Shown here piece after piece: positions 1 to 7,021 of a stretch of 27,611 bases of DNA. Source of the DNA: an uncultured Bacilli bacterium (GTDB lineage Bacteria > Bacillota_I > Bacilli_A > RF39 > UBA660); NCBI GenBank assembly GCA_910578855.1, contig CAJTRV010000018.1, positions 1-27,611 on the forward strand, written 5' to 3'. The first letter of the stretch is position 1, and every line of letters begins with the position of its first letter. The position numbers were made by a program, and so were the translations under genes. Below the pieces are notes generated by a model that saw only the letters and a list, made by a program, of their open reading frames with translations, did not search any database and was not told the origin of the DNA.

Positions 1-66
1 CTATCCCCCCCTATTTTTCGATTATATTGTCTACTTTTACTTGACTTATGCATTTTAACGTTAAAT

Positions 67-94
67 TTGAACTTTCAAGGGAAAAAGATATAAT
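67..94 (+). promoter_or_regulatory. Sigma-A-like promoter of a short plus-strand transcript
   Basis: A -35 box TTGAAC (67-72) and a perfect -10 box TATAAT (89-94) are separated by 16 bp. It points toward a very short transcript that ends at the hairpin at 190-216, where obg transcription arrives from the other side. Confidence 0.55.
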
Positions 95-100
95 ATATAC

Positions 101-216
101 TTGTATTTTGGCTTATTTGAAAGGAAGTGTATTATGAAAGCGAATAAATAGAAACATTTATTTAATCATACTTTTCATTTATCCAACTTAAAAAACACAG
201 GCAAACTGTGTTTTTT
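101..216 (+). ncRNA. Short transcript with a 5-codon mini-ORF; candidate small RNA
   Basis: Between the promoter at 67-94 and the terminator at 190-216 lies about 115 nt. It contains an excellent Shine-Dalgarno AAGGAAG (121-127) six bases before ATG at 134, but that frame stops after five codons (134-151, peptide MKANK). The transcript could be a small RNA with a regulatory mini-ORF, a remnant of a decayed gene, or the 3' antisense partner of obg. No Rfam family was recognised. The boundaries are inferred from the promoter and terminator only. Confidence 0.35.
190..216. terminator. Bidirectional terminator (obg / plus-strand small transcript)
   Basis: A perfect 11-bp stem, AAAAAACACAG (190-200) and CTGTGTTTTTT (206-216), has a 5-nt loop. 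T-runs follow the stem on either strand, so it can end both the minus-strand obg transcript and the plus-strand small transcript. The obg stop codon overlaps its edge. Confidence 0.85.
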
Positions 217-1489
217 ATTGGCGATATTCAAATTCATAATCAAGGATCCGAACAGTATCACCATCCAAAGCCCCAAGTTCTTTTAATCGATCATCAATTC
301 CGAGTTTTCGTAATTTTCGTGAAAACCGCAAGAATGCTTCTTCCGTCGTAAATTTGGTCATTTTAAATATTTTTTCAATTTCGTCACCTTTAATAACCCA
401 AACAGCATTGTCTTTGATTATTCTAAATGGTTGCTCTTTCTTAAATTTGTATAAAACATGACTAGCGAACTTCTCTTCTTCATAGAGTGGTTGCTTGGCA
501 ATATGTTCTAACATTTCAGATAATGCTCGAATCACTGGTTGTAATCCCTCAGCTTGAAGTGCTGATACTTCAAAAACTGTTACATCAGGATACGTTTCAT
601 GAAATCGTTGTAAATTTTGCTTAGCACCATCTAAATCCATTTTATTGGCAATAACTACTTGTGGTTTATCCATCATTTTAGGATTGAACGCTTCTAGTTC
701 ATGATTAATAATTTTATAATCTTCTAATGGATCACGCCCTTCACTTCCACTCATATCAAGAATATGAGCAATAACTCGAGTTCGTTCAATATGCTTTAAG
801 AAGCGGTCTCCTAATCCCTCTCCTAGCGATGCACCTTTAATTAATCCTGGTAAATCAGCAACGACAAATGACTTTCCCTCATCTACTCTAACAACTCCTA
901 GATTGGGTTTTAATGTCGTAAAGTGGTAAGCAGCAATTTTAGGTTTACTCGCCGATATCTTAGAAATTAAGGTAGATTTACCAACACTAGGAAGTCCTAC
1001 CAATCCAACATCAGCTAGTAATTTAAGTTCCGCTTTGATTTTTAAATGCTCTCCTTCTTCCCCATGTTCTGAGTAACTAGGAGCAGGATTGGCGCGGGTA
1101 GCAAAAGCAATATTTCCGCGTCCTCCACGGCCACCAGTTGCGATCACAGCTTGCTCTTTATGTTTGGTTAAATCAGCCAAAATAAGCCCCGTCTCTAAGT
1201 CGGTGATCACCGTTCCCATGGGAACTCTTACAATTTCGTCAGAAGCTCCCTTTCCATGCATCCCTTTTCCTTGACCATTTTCTCCTTTTTTAGCTTTGAT
1301 CAATTTGCGATATCGTAAATCAATTAACGTATTAAGTCCTTCATCAACTTCAAAAATGATGCTGCCACCGGTTCCACCATTACCGCCAGCAGGGCCTCCC
1401 ATTTCCACATATTTTTCTCGGCGAAAGGCCATACAACCATCGCCACCATCACCAGCCTTTAATTCTACAATTACCTCATCGATAAACAT
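215..1489 (-). CDS. obg: GTPase Obg (CgtA), 424 aa
   Basis: Essential ribosome-associated GTPase involved in 50S assembly and stress or sporulation control in Bacilli. The glycine-rich Obg fold occupies about residues 1-157. The G domain follows, with G1 GLPSVGKST at 165-173, G3 DLPGL, G4 NKMDL and G5 SAL. The last ~80 residues (from about 345, HVLYKFKK onward) form the OCT domain, so the protein is full length. The start is the ATG at 1489, preceded by GAGGTGG with a 5-nt gap; an upstream in-frame start at 1528 would add a non-conserved basic stretch. In Bacillus the gene follows rpmA and spo0B. Here a foreign-looking ABC cassette separates rpmA from obg, and obg appears to have its own promoter. 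Confidence 0.97.
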   Translation of the reverse strand: MFIDEVIVELKAGDGGDGCMAFRREKYVEMGGPAGGNGGTGGSIIFEVDEGLNTLIDLRYRKLIKAKKGENGQGKGMHGKGASDEIVRVPMGTVITDLETGLILADLTKHKEQAVIATGGRGGRGNIAFATRANPAPSYSEHGEEGEHLKIKAELKLLADVGLVGLPSVGKSTLISKISASKPKIAAYHFTTLKPNLGVVRVDEGKSFVVADLPGLIKGASLGEGLGDRFLKHIERTRVIAHILDMSGSEGRDPLEDYKIINHELEAFNPKMMDKPQVVIANKMDLDGAKQNLQRFHETYPDVTVFEVSALQAEGLQPVIRALSEMLEHIAKQPLYEEEKFASHVLYKFKKEQPFRIIKDNAVWVIKGDEIEKIFKMTKFTTEEAFLRFSRKLRKLGIDDRLKELGALDGDTVRILDYEFEYRQ

Positions 1490-1519
1490 GTGATCCACCT
1501 CTTTCCGTTTTCTTTTCTT

Positions 1520-1549
1520 ATTATACACGAGAATGACAAAAATACCTAA
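1520..1549 (-). promoter_or_regulatory. Probable promoter of obg
   Basis: A perfect TATAAT (minus strand, 1520-1525) has a weak -35 TTAGGT (1544-1549) 18 bp upstream. It lies just past the terminator of the ABC cassette, which lets obg be expressed independently of it. Confidence 0.45.
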
Positions 1550-1558
1550 TCATAAAAC

Positions 1559-1587
1559 AAAAAAAGATAGATTTGCTTTTCTCTATC
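1559..1587 (-). terminator. Terminator of the ABC/secreted-protein cassette
   Basis: On the minus strand a GATAGA/TCTATC stem (1582-1587 with 1566-1571) is followed by seven Ts (1565-1559). It lies directly after the ATPase gene. Confidence 0.6.
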
Positions 1588-1600
1588 CCTTCCTATTTTA

Positions 1601-2233
1601 TTACTTTTTGAAAACTACGCCATTTTGAAATTCGTATACTTCATCACAGAGAAATTGAATATCATCTTTTAAATGCGTTGCTATAATAATAAGTTTCCCC
1701 TTCTTTTTTTCTTCTAATAATAACGTTCTAATTTGTTTTATACTATCATCATCAAGTCCATTAAAAGGCTCATCTAAAATGATTACTTCTGGGTGTTCCA
1801 TTAGGACTTGGGCAATTCCTAATTTCTGTTTCATACCGAGGGAATACTTATGATATTTTTTATGCTTGTCATCTGATAATAATACTTTTTCCAGTATTTC
1901 ATCGACTTCCGTCTCTGTAATTAAATGTTGAATATTCGCTAGTAACATTAAATTCTCTTTACCGGTTAAATCTGGTAAAAAATTTGGCTTTTCGATTAAT
2001 GCCCGTGTCCTAGGCGGAAATTCGGCGGAAGAAAAAATATCTTTTCCATCAAATAATATCTTTCCACTAGTCGGTTCATAAAATGAACAAATCAATTTTA
2101 ATAAAACACTTTTCCCACTTCCATTTCGACCAATAAAACCATAAATATTCCCTGCTGATAAACTCATATTAACATTCTTTAGAATCGTATCTTTTTTAAA
2201 TTTTTTTGTTACATCTTTTATTTCAATTTTCAT
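1601..2233 (-). CDS. ABC transporter ATP-binding protein, 210 aa
   Basis: Single nucleotide-binding domain of an ABC-2-type transporter. Visible motifs are Walker A (GRNGSGKS), signature YSLGMKQK, Walker B VIILDEPFNGLD and switch histidine ATH. At 210 aa it is short for the family and lacks the C-terminal extension of drug-efflux ATPases; it resembles ATPases of bacteriocin-immunity or lantibiotic-protection exporters. ATG at 2233 is chosen because GGGGAGAG precedes it and the upstream gene's TGA is two bases away; a TTG start at 2248 is possible but inside the Shine-Dalgarno. It is the last gene of the cassette and should energise the membrane proteins encoded immediately before it. The substrate is unknown. 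Confidence 0.92.
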   Translation of the reverse strand: MKIEIKDVTKKFKKDTILKNVNMSLSAGNIYGFIGRNGSGKSVLLKLICSFYEPTSGKILFDGKDIFSSAEFPPRTRALIEKPNFLPDLTGKENLMLLANIQHLITETEVDEILEKVLLSDDKHKKYHKYSLGMKQKLGIAQVLMEHPEVIILDEPFNGLDDDSIKQIRTLLLEEKKKGKLIIIATHLKDDIQFLCDEVYEFQNGVVFKK

Positions 2234-2234
2234 T

Positions 2235-2924
2235 TCATCTCTCCCCAATCATTTGAAACAATTTTCTATTTTTCTTTACAAAAATAATCCCTACCACTAG
2301 AAATAATAGTAACATTATCATTGGTAATATTTTTTGGTATGCTAGCATGGAAATAATATTTTTTGGAATTATTACTACTATAATAAATAGTAGAATGAAC
2401 AGTCCATATTTTATTTTGGAAAAGGCATAAGAACTAAGATAGAATAATAAAAATAGAAGTTGTCCTAAAACTGCATATAACAGATCTATCCACATACAAG
2501 AATATAATAGCTCTATATCAACTTGTGAAAATTGAATACTTCCTAACACCCCTACAAAACTGTATTCTACTATCTTAAACAAACTACCAAAAAGAAGAAT
2601 GGAACTTATCTTACATAGATACCACTTTCGACAACTCATTCTACAAAAAATATAATCTAAGTGAAACTTTAAATCTTTTAAATATAGATCAATTGCCAAG
2701 AATAAATAAAAAACTTGATAACATAAATAAATAATAACATCCAATATTGTAATTGATTTTAGTTGTAAATTAGTTCCTGTCAAAAGATAAGTCCAATCCG
2801 AAAAAGATATATCCGCATGAAAATAAAAGATACTCAATAAGGCTGGAATCGATAATATTAGCATTATCAGATGAATTCGTCGGTGGAATAAATACGAAAA
2901 ATCATGTATCATAATATATTTCAT
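2235..2924 (-). CDS. Integral membrane protein of the ABC cassette, 229 aa
   Basis: No family recognised by name. About six hydrophobic segments are spread over the whole length, separated by short basic loops, as in ABC-2-type permeases. Its ATG overlaps the stop of the preceding membrane gene in an ATGA arrangement and its stop is followed by the ATPase start, so the three are translationally coupled. The protein is rich in Ile, Leu, Phe and Tyr and strongly AT-coded compared with the neighbouring core genes. It probably forms half of the transporter channel together with the 250-aa and/or 315-aa proteins. Function beyond a membrane partner of the ATPase is inference. Confidence 0.8.
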   Translation of the reverse strand: MKYIMIHDFSYLFHRRIHLIMLILSIPALLSIFYFHADISFSDWTYLLTGTNLQLKSITILDVIIYLCYQVFYLFLAIDLYLKDLKFHLDYIFCRMSCRKWYLCKISSILLFGSLFKIVEYSFVGVLGSIQFSQVDIELLYSCMWIDLLYAVLGQLLFLLFYLSSYAFSKIKYGLFILLFIIVVIIPKNIISMLAYQKILPMIMLLLFLVVGIIFVKKNRKLFQMIGER

Positions 2925-3673
2925 GATATCATCCGTTTCCTAGGTTTTGTCAAACCATAATAACTAAAACTAATACATAATTCTAATAGAATTAAAAATA
3001 GTAACGAATTCATAAGTTCTACGCCAAATGATTCATATACCGTTAAACTAAAATACCGCCATATCAATAACTGAAATGATGATACGGTGGCTCCAGAATT
3101 GGGAAACATTAAAAAGCCAATTAAGAATAAAATCATGATACTCAAAAATCCGTTCTCTTTTATCCTTAATTTTAGAAATATTATGATCAGTGATAATAAA
3201 ACAGCAAATAATAAATATCGAAATAGATAAAATACACTATATACGGCGTTTGATATGTCATAGTGTTGATAAGAATAGATTGCAAAAGCACCAAAATGAA
3301 ACAAATTATAAAAGGCAAAATACACGATTAAAAATAGCAACATCATATAAATGTTTATCACCAAAACTATTTTCAACAACTTGGAAAGATAATTTCGCTT
3401 TGTTTGTAACCGGATGATATAATATTCGAATTGTTTGGAAACGGTATTTATTATGTAAATGGTATTTAAGAACAACAAGGCAAAGAAACAGATATTAAAG
3501 ATTGGAAACTGAAATACCATTAGAATCCCATCAAAGAAATTATTCATTTGAATACTTAAAATTACACTACCATAAATCGCTAATAAACAGTATAAAAGAA
3601 AAATCGTTTTAAACTGGGATGTCGTGGTGATATAGTCAAACAGTGGATTTATTTTAAGTATTTTGTTTTTCAT
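2921..3673 (-). CDS. Integral membrane protein of the ABC cassette, 250 aa
   Basis: A polytopic membrane protein with roughly six hydrophobic segments, beginning with a short cytoplasmic region and a membrane segment near residues 22-42. No recognisable domain beyond ABC-2-like topology. The start at 3673 is preceded by GAGGAT and lies inside the last codons of the upstream 315-aa gene (20-nt overlap); the stop overlaps the next ATG. Such linked membrane proteins with one small ATPase are typical of peptide-export or self-protection ABC systems. Direction of transport and substrate cannot be read from the sequence. Confidence 0.8.
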   Translation of the reverse strand: MKNKILKINPLFDYITTTSQFKTIFLLYCLLAIYGSVILSIQMNNFFDGILMVFQFPIFNICFFALLFLNTIYIINTVSKQFEYYIIRLQTKRNYLSKLLKIVLVINIYMMLLFLIVYFAFYNLFHFGAFAIYSYQHYDISNAVYSVFYLFRYLLFAVLLSLIIIFLKLRIKENGFLSIMILFLIGFLMFPNSGATVSSFQLLIWRYFSLTVYESFGVELMNSLLFLILLELCISFSYYGLTKPRKRMIS

Positions 3674-4601
3674 ATTCCAAGATCCTCTTTTCCTTTGAAC
3701 GGTAGATAAAAGAAGTAATCAAATAACTCATACTACTCATGATTAACACAATCAAAATTAACAATCCATAATTCATAGGCTGATTAAAAAACCAATAACC
3801 AGCAATATTAAAATACTCCGACAAATTTTTAAAACCCAGTAATTTATTTAACAGAATCGAATACACACCAACATAAATGAAAATGTTCAAACAGAGAAAC
3901 AATAAATAACCTAATATGATAGAGACAAGCATACTTTTATTCTTTCGACAACAAAGAACCGCAAGTTCTCCATACATGATCCCCATCAAATATTGAATGA
4001 TACAGATGATGCTTCCGTACAATAGGAAATGATGATATTTCCAGGCATCATAAACAGCAAACCCCATTGTCTCAGCATCGATATTAAAATTGAATTTTGT
4101 AATGCAACAAGATAGAAAGAAAACGATGATAAGCGCCAGCGGCATCATAAACGCGACTGCGAAAATTGTTTTTTGAATTTGCTGTAAATATTTTTTATAA
4201 CTCATCCGTAATAAATAATTTTTAAACATCCCGCTTTGGAAAGCAGAATGAATTGTACCAATGACCGCAATCATAATAAGAAGTGGCGAAAAGATTTGCA
4301 GACTCGAAAAAATATTGTTTTCGACAATTTCTGAGGTTAACGTGATCACATCTAAGCGCTGATACCGTTTCACTGGATCACTATTTTCCAAATAAAAATC
4401 TAAATTTTCTTTTGATGAAAAACGATTACAATAACTAGGACGTTCCTCCTTATCAAACGTACAGTGGTTTTTTATTCTATAATATTCTGGATAATAAGAA
4501 TAATAGTCTTTATAATATTGATAAAAAGAGGCAAAAATAAGCCCTAATACGATTGCCATTGCGAATATAACATATTTATATTTTTTTACAACTATACGCA
4601 T
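3654..4601 (-). CDS. Membrane protein with an extracytoplasmic loop, 315 aa
   Basis: After an N-terminal membrane segment (about residues 8-28) comes an outside loop of roughly 70 residues rich in Tyr and charged residues, with two cysteines (in NHCTF and SYCNRF) that could form a disulfide. About six further membrane segments follow. This layout is typical of ABC-2-type permeases with a large first loop. A strong AGGAGG lies 6 nt before the ATG. It is the first of the three membrane genes, 57 bp downstream of the secreted-protein gene. The outer loop could contact the secreted 131-aa protein; that is inference. Confidence 0.8.
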   Translation of the reverse strand: MRIVVKKYKYVIFAMAIVLGLIFASFYQYYKDYYSYYPEYYRIKNHCTFDKEERPSYCNRFSSKENLDFYLENSDPVKRYQRLDVITLTSEIVENNIFSSLQIFSPLLIMIAVIGTIHSAFQSGMFKNYLLRMSYKKYLQQIQKTIFAVAFMMPLALIIVFFLSCCITKFNFNIDAETMGFAVYDAWKYHHFLLYGSIICIIQYLMGIMYGELAVLCCRKNKSMLVSIILGYLLFLCLNIFIYVGVYSILLNKLLGFKNLSEYFNIAGYWFFNQPMNYGLLILIVLIMSSMSYLITSFIYRSKEKRILEYEKQNT

Positions 4602-4658
4602 ACAGTTCCTCCTAGAATAGTTGAGAATAGGAGATAGAATTATAACTTTTTTGATTTA

Positions 4659-5054
4659 CTAATTATAAACCCAAGTCCCATTAAATGTTGCTGTACTTGC
4701 CAGCCATTTATCTGATTGTAAATGAACGGTATAATAAGATATTTCCCTATTGGAACTACCCCAAGTATTATAGGAATATGGGACCTCTATCCACTCAGAA
4801 TAGTTGTCACCACCATACATATTTCTTGTTCTAGCGGTAATAACACGACCATCCCCAGACCAATCATCTTTGCAACTCGTCTTTTTAATCGACTGGGCCT
4901 GAGTCGTCGTTTTTTTTACCTGTGCTGAGATATAATTGTTTTTAAATGCCGGTATTTTAATATTTTGGAAATTGAGCGAACCTGCTTCAACATTCCAAAC
5001 TGCTACAGCAGTTGTTACAACCAACAACAATAGTGTTCCCTTTAAATATTTCAT
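4659..5054 (-). CDS. Small secreted protein, bacteriocin-like candidate, 131 aa
   Basis: No family recognised with certainty. Residues 1-24 are a clear Sec signal peptide (MKYLKG, hydrophobic core, probable cut after VEA). The mature part of about 107 aa is rich in Ser, Thr, Asn, Tyr and Trp. It has a single Cys (C61) and a C-terminal half with alternating aromatic and polar residues, ending in TATFNGTWVYN, which suggests a beta-rich fold. GAAGGAGAT precedes the ATG. It is the first gene of a cassette with three membrane proteins and an ABC ATPase. A small Sec-secreted protein followed by a dedicated ABC system resembles the lactococcin 972 arrangement, but the membrane genes differ and the sequence similarity I can see is weak. 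Confidence 0.75.
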   Translation of the reverse strand: MKYLKGTLLLLVVTTAVAVWNVEAGSLNFQNIKIPAFKNNYISAQVKKTTTQAQSIKKTSCKDDWSGDGRVITARTRNMYGGDNYSEWIEVPYSYNTWGSSNREISYYTVHLQSDKWLASTATFNGTWVYN

Positions 5055-5092
5055 TTTTTTCTATCTCCTTCACTACTCCTATTCTCACCTTG

Positions 5093-5123
5093 ATTATAAC
5101 AATAAATCGTCATTGTTCGACAA
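5093..5123 (-). promoter_or_regulatory. Promoter of the secreted-protein/ABC cassette
   Basis: A perfect TATAAT (minus strand, 5093-5098) lies 38 bp upstream of the ATG. The best -35 candidate is TTGTCG at 5118-5123, with an over-long 19-bp spacer. A poor -35 region with repeats upstream is typical of activator-dependent promoters. Confidence 0.5.
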
Positions 5124-5147
5124 ATATGTTTAAATTGGATATTTTCT

Positions 5148-5204
5148 GTTCCAAAATAGTAATTCGCCGTTCCAAAATAGGCTTTTTTTAATGGTTCCCA
5201 AAAG
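5148..5204. repeat. Direct repeats upstream of the cassette promoter
   Basis: GTTCCAAAATAG occurs exactly twice, at 5148-5159 and 5169-5180, so the repeat period is 21 bp (two helical turns). A degenerate third copy GTTCCCAAAAG lies at 5194-5204. The repeats are upstream of the promoter at 5093-5123. Such spacing suits a dimeric activator bound to one face of the DNA, but the motif does not match the LytTR/AgrA consensus well. Confidence 0.6.
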
Positions 5205-5209
5205 TTAAC

Positions 5210-5235
5210 AAAAAAGATACAACAATGTGTATCTT
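5210..5235 (-). terminator. Terminator after rpmA
   Basis: Minus-strand stem AAGATAC (5229-5235) and GTATCTT (5214-5220), followed by six Ts. It overlaps the rpmA stop codon and insulates rpmA from the cassette. Confidence 0.75.
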
Positions 5236-5533
5236 ATTTTTCAGCATAAACACTAGCTTGTTTTTTATCTCTTCCAACACGTTCAAATCTTACATATCCA
5301 TCAATTTTAGCAAATAATGTATGATCTTTTCCCATTCCAACGTTATTTCCTGGATAAATTCTCGTTCCACGTTGACGATAAATAATTGATCCAGCAGTGA
5401 TAAATTCACCATCTGCAGCTTTTGCTCCAAGACGTTTTGATTCACTATCACGTCCATTATTTGTTGATCCTTGACCTTTTTTATGTGCGAACAATTGAAT
5501 ATTCAATTGCATCAATTTCATCTTATCTAACAT
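5234..5533 (-). CDS. rpmA: 50S ribosomal protein L27 (with Prp-cleaved leader)
   Basis: Large-subunit protein whose N-terminus reaches the peptidyl transferase centre. The body matches L27 throughout (HKKGQGSTNNGRDSESKRLG, then the basic beta-barrel). The first 16 residues are an extension ending in LNIQLFA; in Firmicutes such an extension is removed by the cysteine protease Prp after Phe-Ala, giving mature HKKGQG. AAGGAGGTG sits upstream of ATG 5533, supporting this start although Met codons also occur at residues 5 and 8. The extension is longer than the ~9 residues of Bacillus. The ATG overlaps the end of prp by 7 nt. Confidence 0.97.
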   Translation of the reverse strand: MLDKMKLMQLNIQLFAHKKGQGSTNNGRDSESKRLGAKAADGEFITAGSIIYRQRGTRIYPGNNVGMGKDHTLFAKIDGYVRFERVGRDKKQASVYAEK

Positions 5534-5847
5534 GAGGACACCTCCTTATTTATTTTTATATAACTGTTATATTGTATTTCTAATTGTCCTAATAAATCTA
5601 ACATATTATCAACTAATAGTTCGATCTCTTTAGTTTGATCCAATAATTCGATAGAAACAAATCCTTCTTTTTCTTTGTACTGAATACAACTTGGTTGCAT
5701 CCGCACCATCGCATTTACCGATGTCGTAACAATGCTACTAACAGCGGCACAGACAATATCATTTCCAGCTGTGCTATAGCCAGCATGACCTGATATCGTA
5801 ATTCGCTTTAAACGATGATTCTGTTCATATGTTTTAACTTGAATCAT
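5527..5847 (-). CDS. prp: Ribosomal-processing cysteine protease Prp, 106 aa
   Basis: Removes the N-terminal extension of L27, a step required for ribosome assembly in Firmicutes. The catalytic pair is visible: His21 in GHAGYS and Cys33 in DIVCAAVS. Length is normal for the YsxB family. It lies between rplU and rpmA, as in Bacillus, with only a short gap to rplU and a small overlap with rpmA, so the substrate and its protease are co-expressed. The presence of the LNIQLFA site in the next gene supports the assignment. Confidence 0.96.
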   Translation of the reverse strand: MIQVKTYEQNHRLKRITISGHAGYSTAGNDIVCAAVSSIVTTSVNAMVRMQPSCIQYKEKEGFVSIELLDQTKEIELLVDNMLDLLGQLEIQYNSYIKINKEVSSC

Positions 5848-5848
5848 A

Positions 5849-6151
5849 CTATTTAGTTTTAATTGATTTGATTTCTACTTTGGTATATGGTTGACGATGA
5901 CCCTGTTTTTTACGGAATTTTTTCTTTGGATTATAATGGAAAACGATAATTTTCTTTTGCTTTCCATGTTTCACCACAGTTCCTGTTACAGTCGCTCCAT
6001 CTACATATGGGTGCCCTACGGTTCCATCTGCAAATAAAACTTTGTCAAATACAACATCTTTCCCTGCCTCTACGTCTAATTTTTCAACGTATAAGATTGT
6101 TCCTTCTTCGACATTGTACTGTTTTCCACCAGTTTCGATGACTGCTTTCAT
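5849..6151 (-). CDS. rplU: 50S ribosomal protein L21, 100 aa
   Basis: 23S rRNA-binding protein of the large subunit. It begins MKAVIETGGKQYNVEEG, the family's standard N-terminus, and ends with the basic stretch KKKFRKKQGHRQPYTKVEI. ATG 6151 is chosen since AAAGGAGG precedes it; upstream codons belong to a structured leader RNA. It is the first gene of rplU-prp-rpmA, with its own promoter inside the end of spoIVFB. Confidence 0.98.
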   Translation of the reverse strand: MKAVIETGGKQYNVEEGTILYVEKLDVEAGKDVVFDKVLFADGTVGHPYVDGATVTGTVVKHGKQKKIIVFHYNPKKKFRKKQGHRQPYTKVEIKSIKTK

Positions 6152-6159
6152 AAATAACC

Positions 6160-6242
6160 TCCTTTGATTTCTAAGACTCGCCGTTAAGGTACGAAAATTC
6201 GTTTTTACCTTTTCGGTGCGGTTGTAGCAACTTGAGGTACTA
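6160..6242 (-). ncRNA. L21 ribosomal-protein leader (autoregulatory mRNA element)
   Basis: The ~90-nt leader before rplU carries a GTTG-CTA-CAAC hairpin, an AAGGTA...TACCTT stem capped by ACGA/TCGT, and the sequence ACCTTAACGGCGAGT just before the Shine-Dalgarno. I recognise this as the hallmark of the Bacillota L21 leader, which is thought to let L21 repress its own operon. Assigned from memory of the consensus, not from a covariance search. Confidence 0.75.
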
Positions 6243-6253
6243 CACAATTAAAG

Positions 6254-6282
6254 ATTTTATCATAGTTTTCTAGGAAAGTCAA
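6254..6282 (-). promoter_or_regulatory. Promoter of rplU-prp-rpmA
   Basis: -35 TTGACT (6277-6282), 17-bp spacer and -10 TAAAAT (6254-6259) on the minus strand. The promoter overlaps the last codons of spoIVFB, giving vegetative expression of the ribosomal genes independent of the sporulation genes upstream. Confidence 0.75.
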
Positions 6283-7021
6283 ACCTTTTGGCAAGAATTT
6301 GCCGTTCTGAATAGCAATTCTCACGTTGATAAAAAATATGATAATAATCACGTTTCATTTCGCGTTCAAACCCATTTCTGACAACTCTCCGTTTATGAAA
6401 GAAATAACGCTTCTGATAACGTTCAAGTAAAAAACGATTAAAAATATAATGCTGTCTTTGAATACTTCGAAACACTTCAATCCCTAGAAAGACAACAATT
6501 AAAACAAACATCATATTAAATGGCAAATACCAAATCATTCCCATTAATAAGATTATAGTGATCACTGATAATCCAATCATTCCTCGGTAACTCTTTAAAA
6601 AAGGATAATGATAATTCATAAGAATATTAGCAATTTTAGAGCCATCTAGCGGCACAACAGGTAGTAGGTTGAATAATAACATAAGAATATGATAATGTCT
6701 GAATACAGGATCTATCACGATGTTTGAAAAGAAAAGATAAAACATCAGTTGCATTCCCGGGCCAGCTAAAGCAATCATGAGTTCTTCTTTTAAAGGACGA
6801 TTGATATCTTCTTTAAAAATAGTTAATCCTCCAAGTGGAAGTAACTTAACTCGTTCTATCTTCCAATGATAAAAAAGGGCCATTCCTATGTGTCCACACT
6901 CATGAACCGTGATCAGCAGTGTGATGAAAAAAAAGTCTTTCAAGTAACCAGTCATTACCGAAAGAATCATAAATAGATAGAATAATGGATGAATCTCAAT
7001 TGAAATCTTAAAAAATCTCAT
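6260..7021 (-). CDS. spoIVFB: SpoIVFB-like intramembrane metalloprotease (M50), 253 aa
   Basis: Site-2-type protease; in Bacillus it sits in the outer forespore membrane and cleaves pro-sigma-K. The zinc motif HECGH is at residues 40-44 and the second motif NLLPVVPLDG at 118-127 supplies the third ligand, Asp126. About six membrane segments are followed by a basic C-terminal cytoplasmic tail. Size and the HPLF near the N-terminus match SpoIVFB. It follows spoIVFA with a 4-nt ATGA overlap and precedes rplU, the same order as in Bacillus. No sigK is in the window, so the substrate is inferred from family and synteny. Confidence 0.9.
   Translation of the reverse strand: MRFFKISIEIHPLFYLFMILSVMTGYLKDFFFITLLITVHECGHIGMALFYHWKIERVKLLPLGGLTIFKEDINRPLKEELMIALAGPGMQLMFYLFFSNIVIDPVFRHYHILMLLFNLLPVVPLDGSKIANILMNYHYPFLKSYRGMIGLSVITIILLMGMIWYLPFNMMFVLIVVFLGIEVFRSIQRQHYIFNRFLLERYQKRYFFHKRRVVRNGFEREMKRDYYHIFYQRENCYSERQILAKRFDFPRKL

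Noticed and set aside
4659..5054. Assigning the secreted 131-aa protein to the lactococcin 972 family
   Set aside because: Sec signal and nearby ABC genes are similar in plan, but the conserved residues of that family cannot be aligned convincingly and the large membrane partner is missing.
5148..5180. LytTR (AgrA/ComE-type) binding site
   Set aside because: Spacing fits, but the repeat unit matches the consensus at too few positions; kept only as an unexplained repeat.
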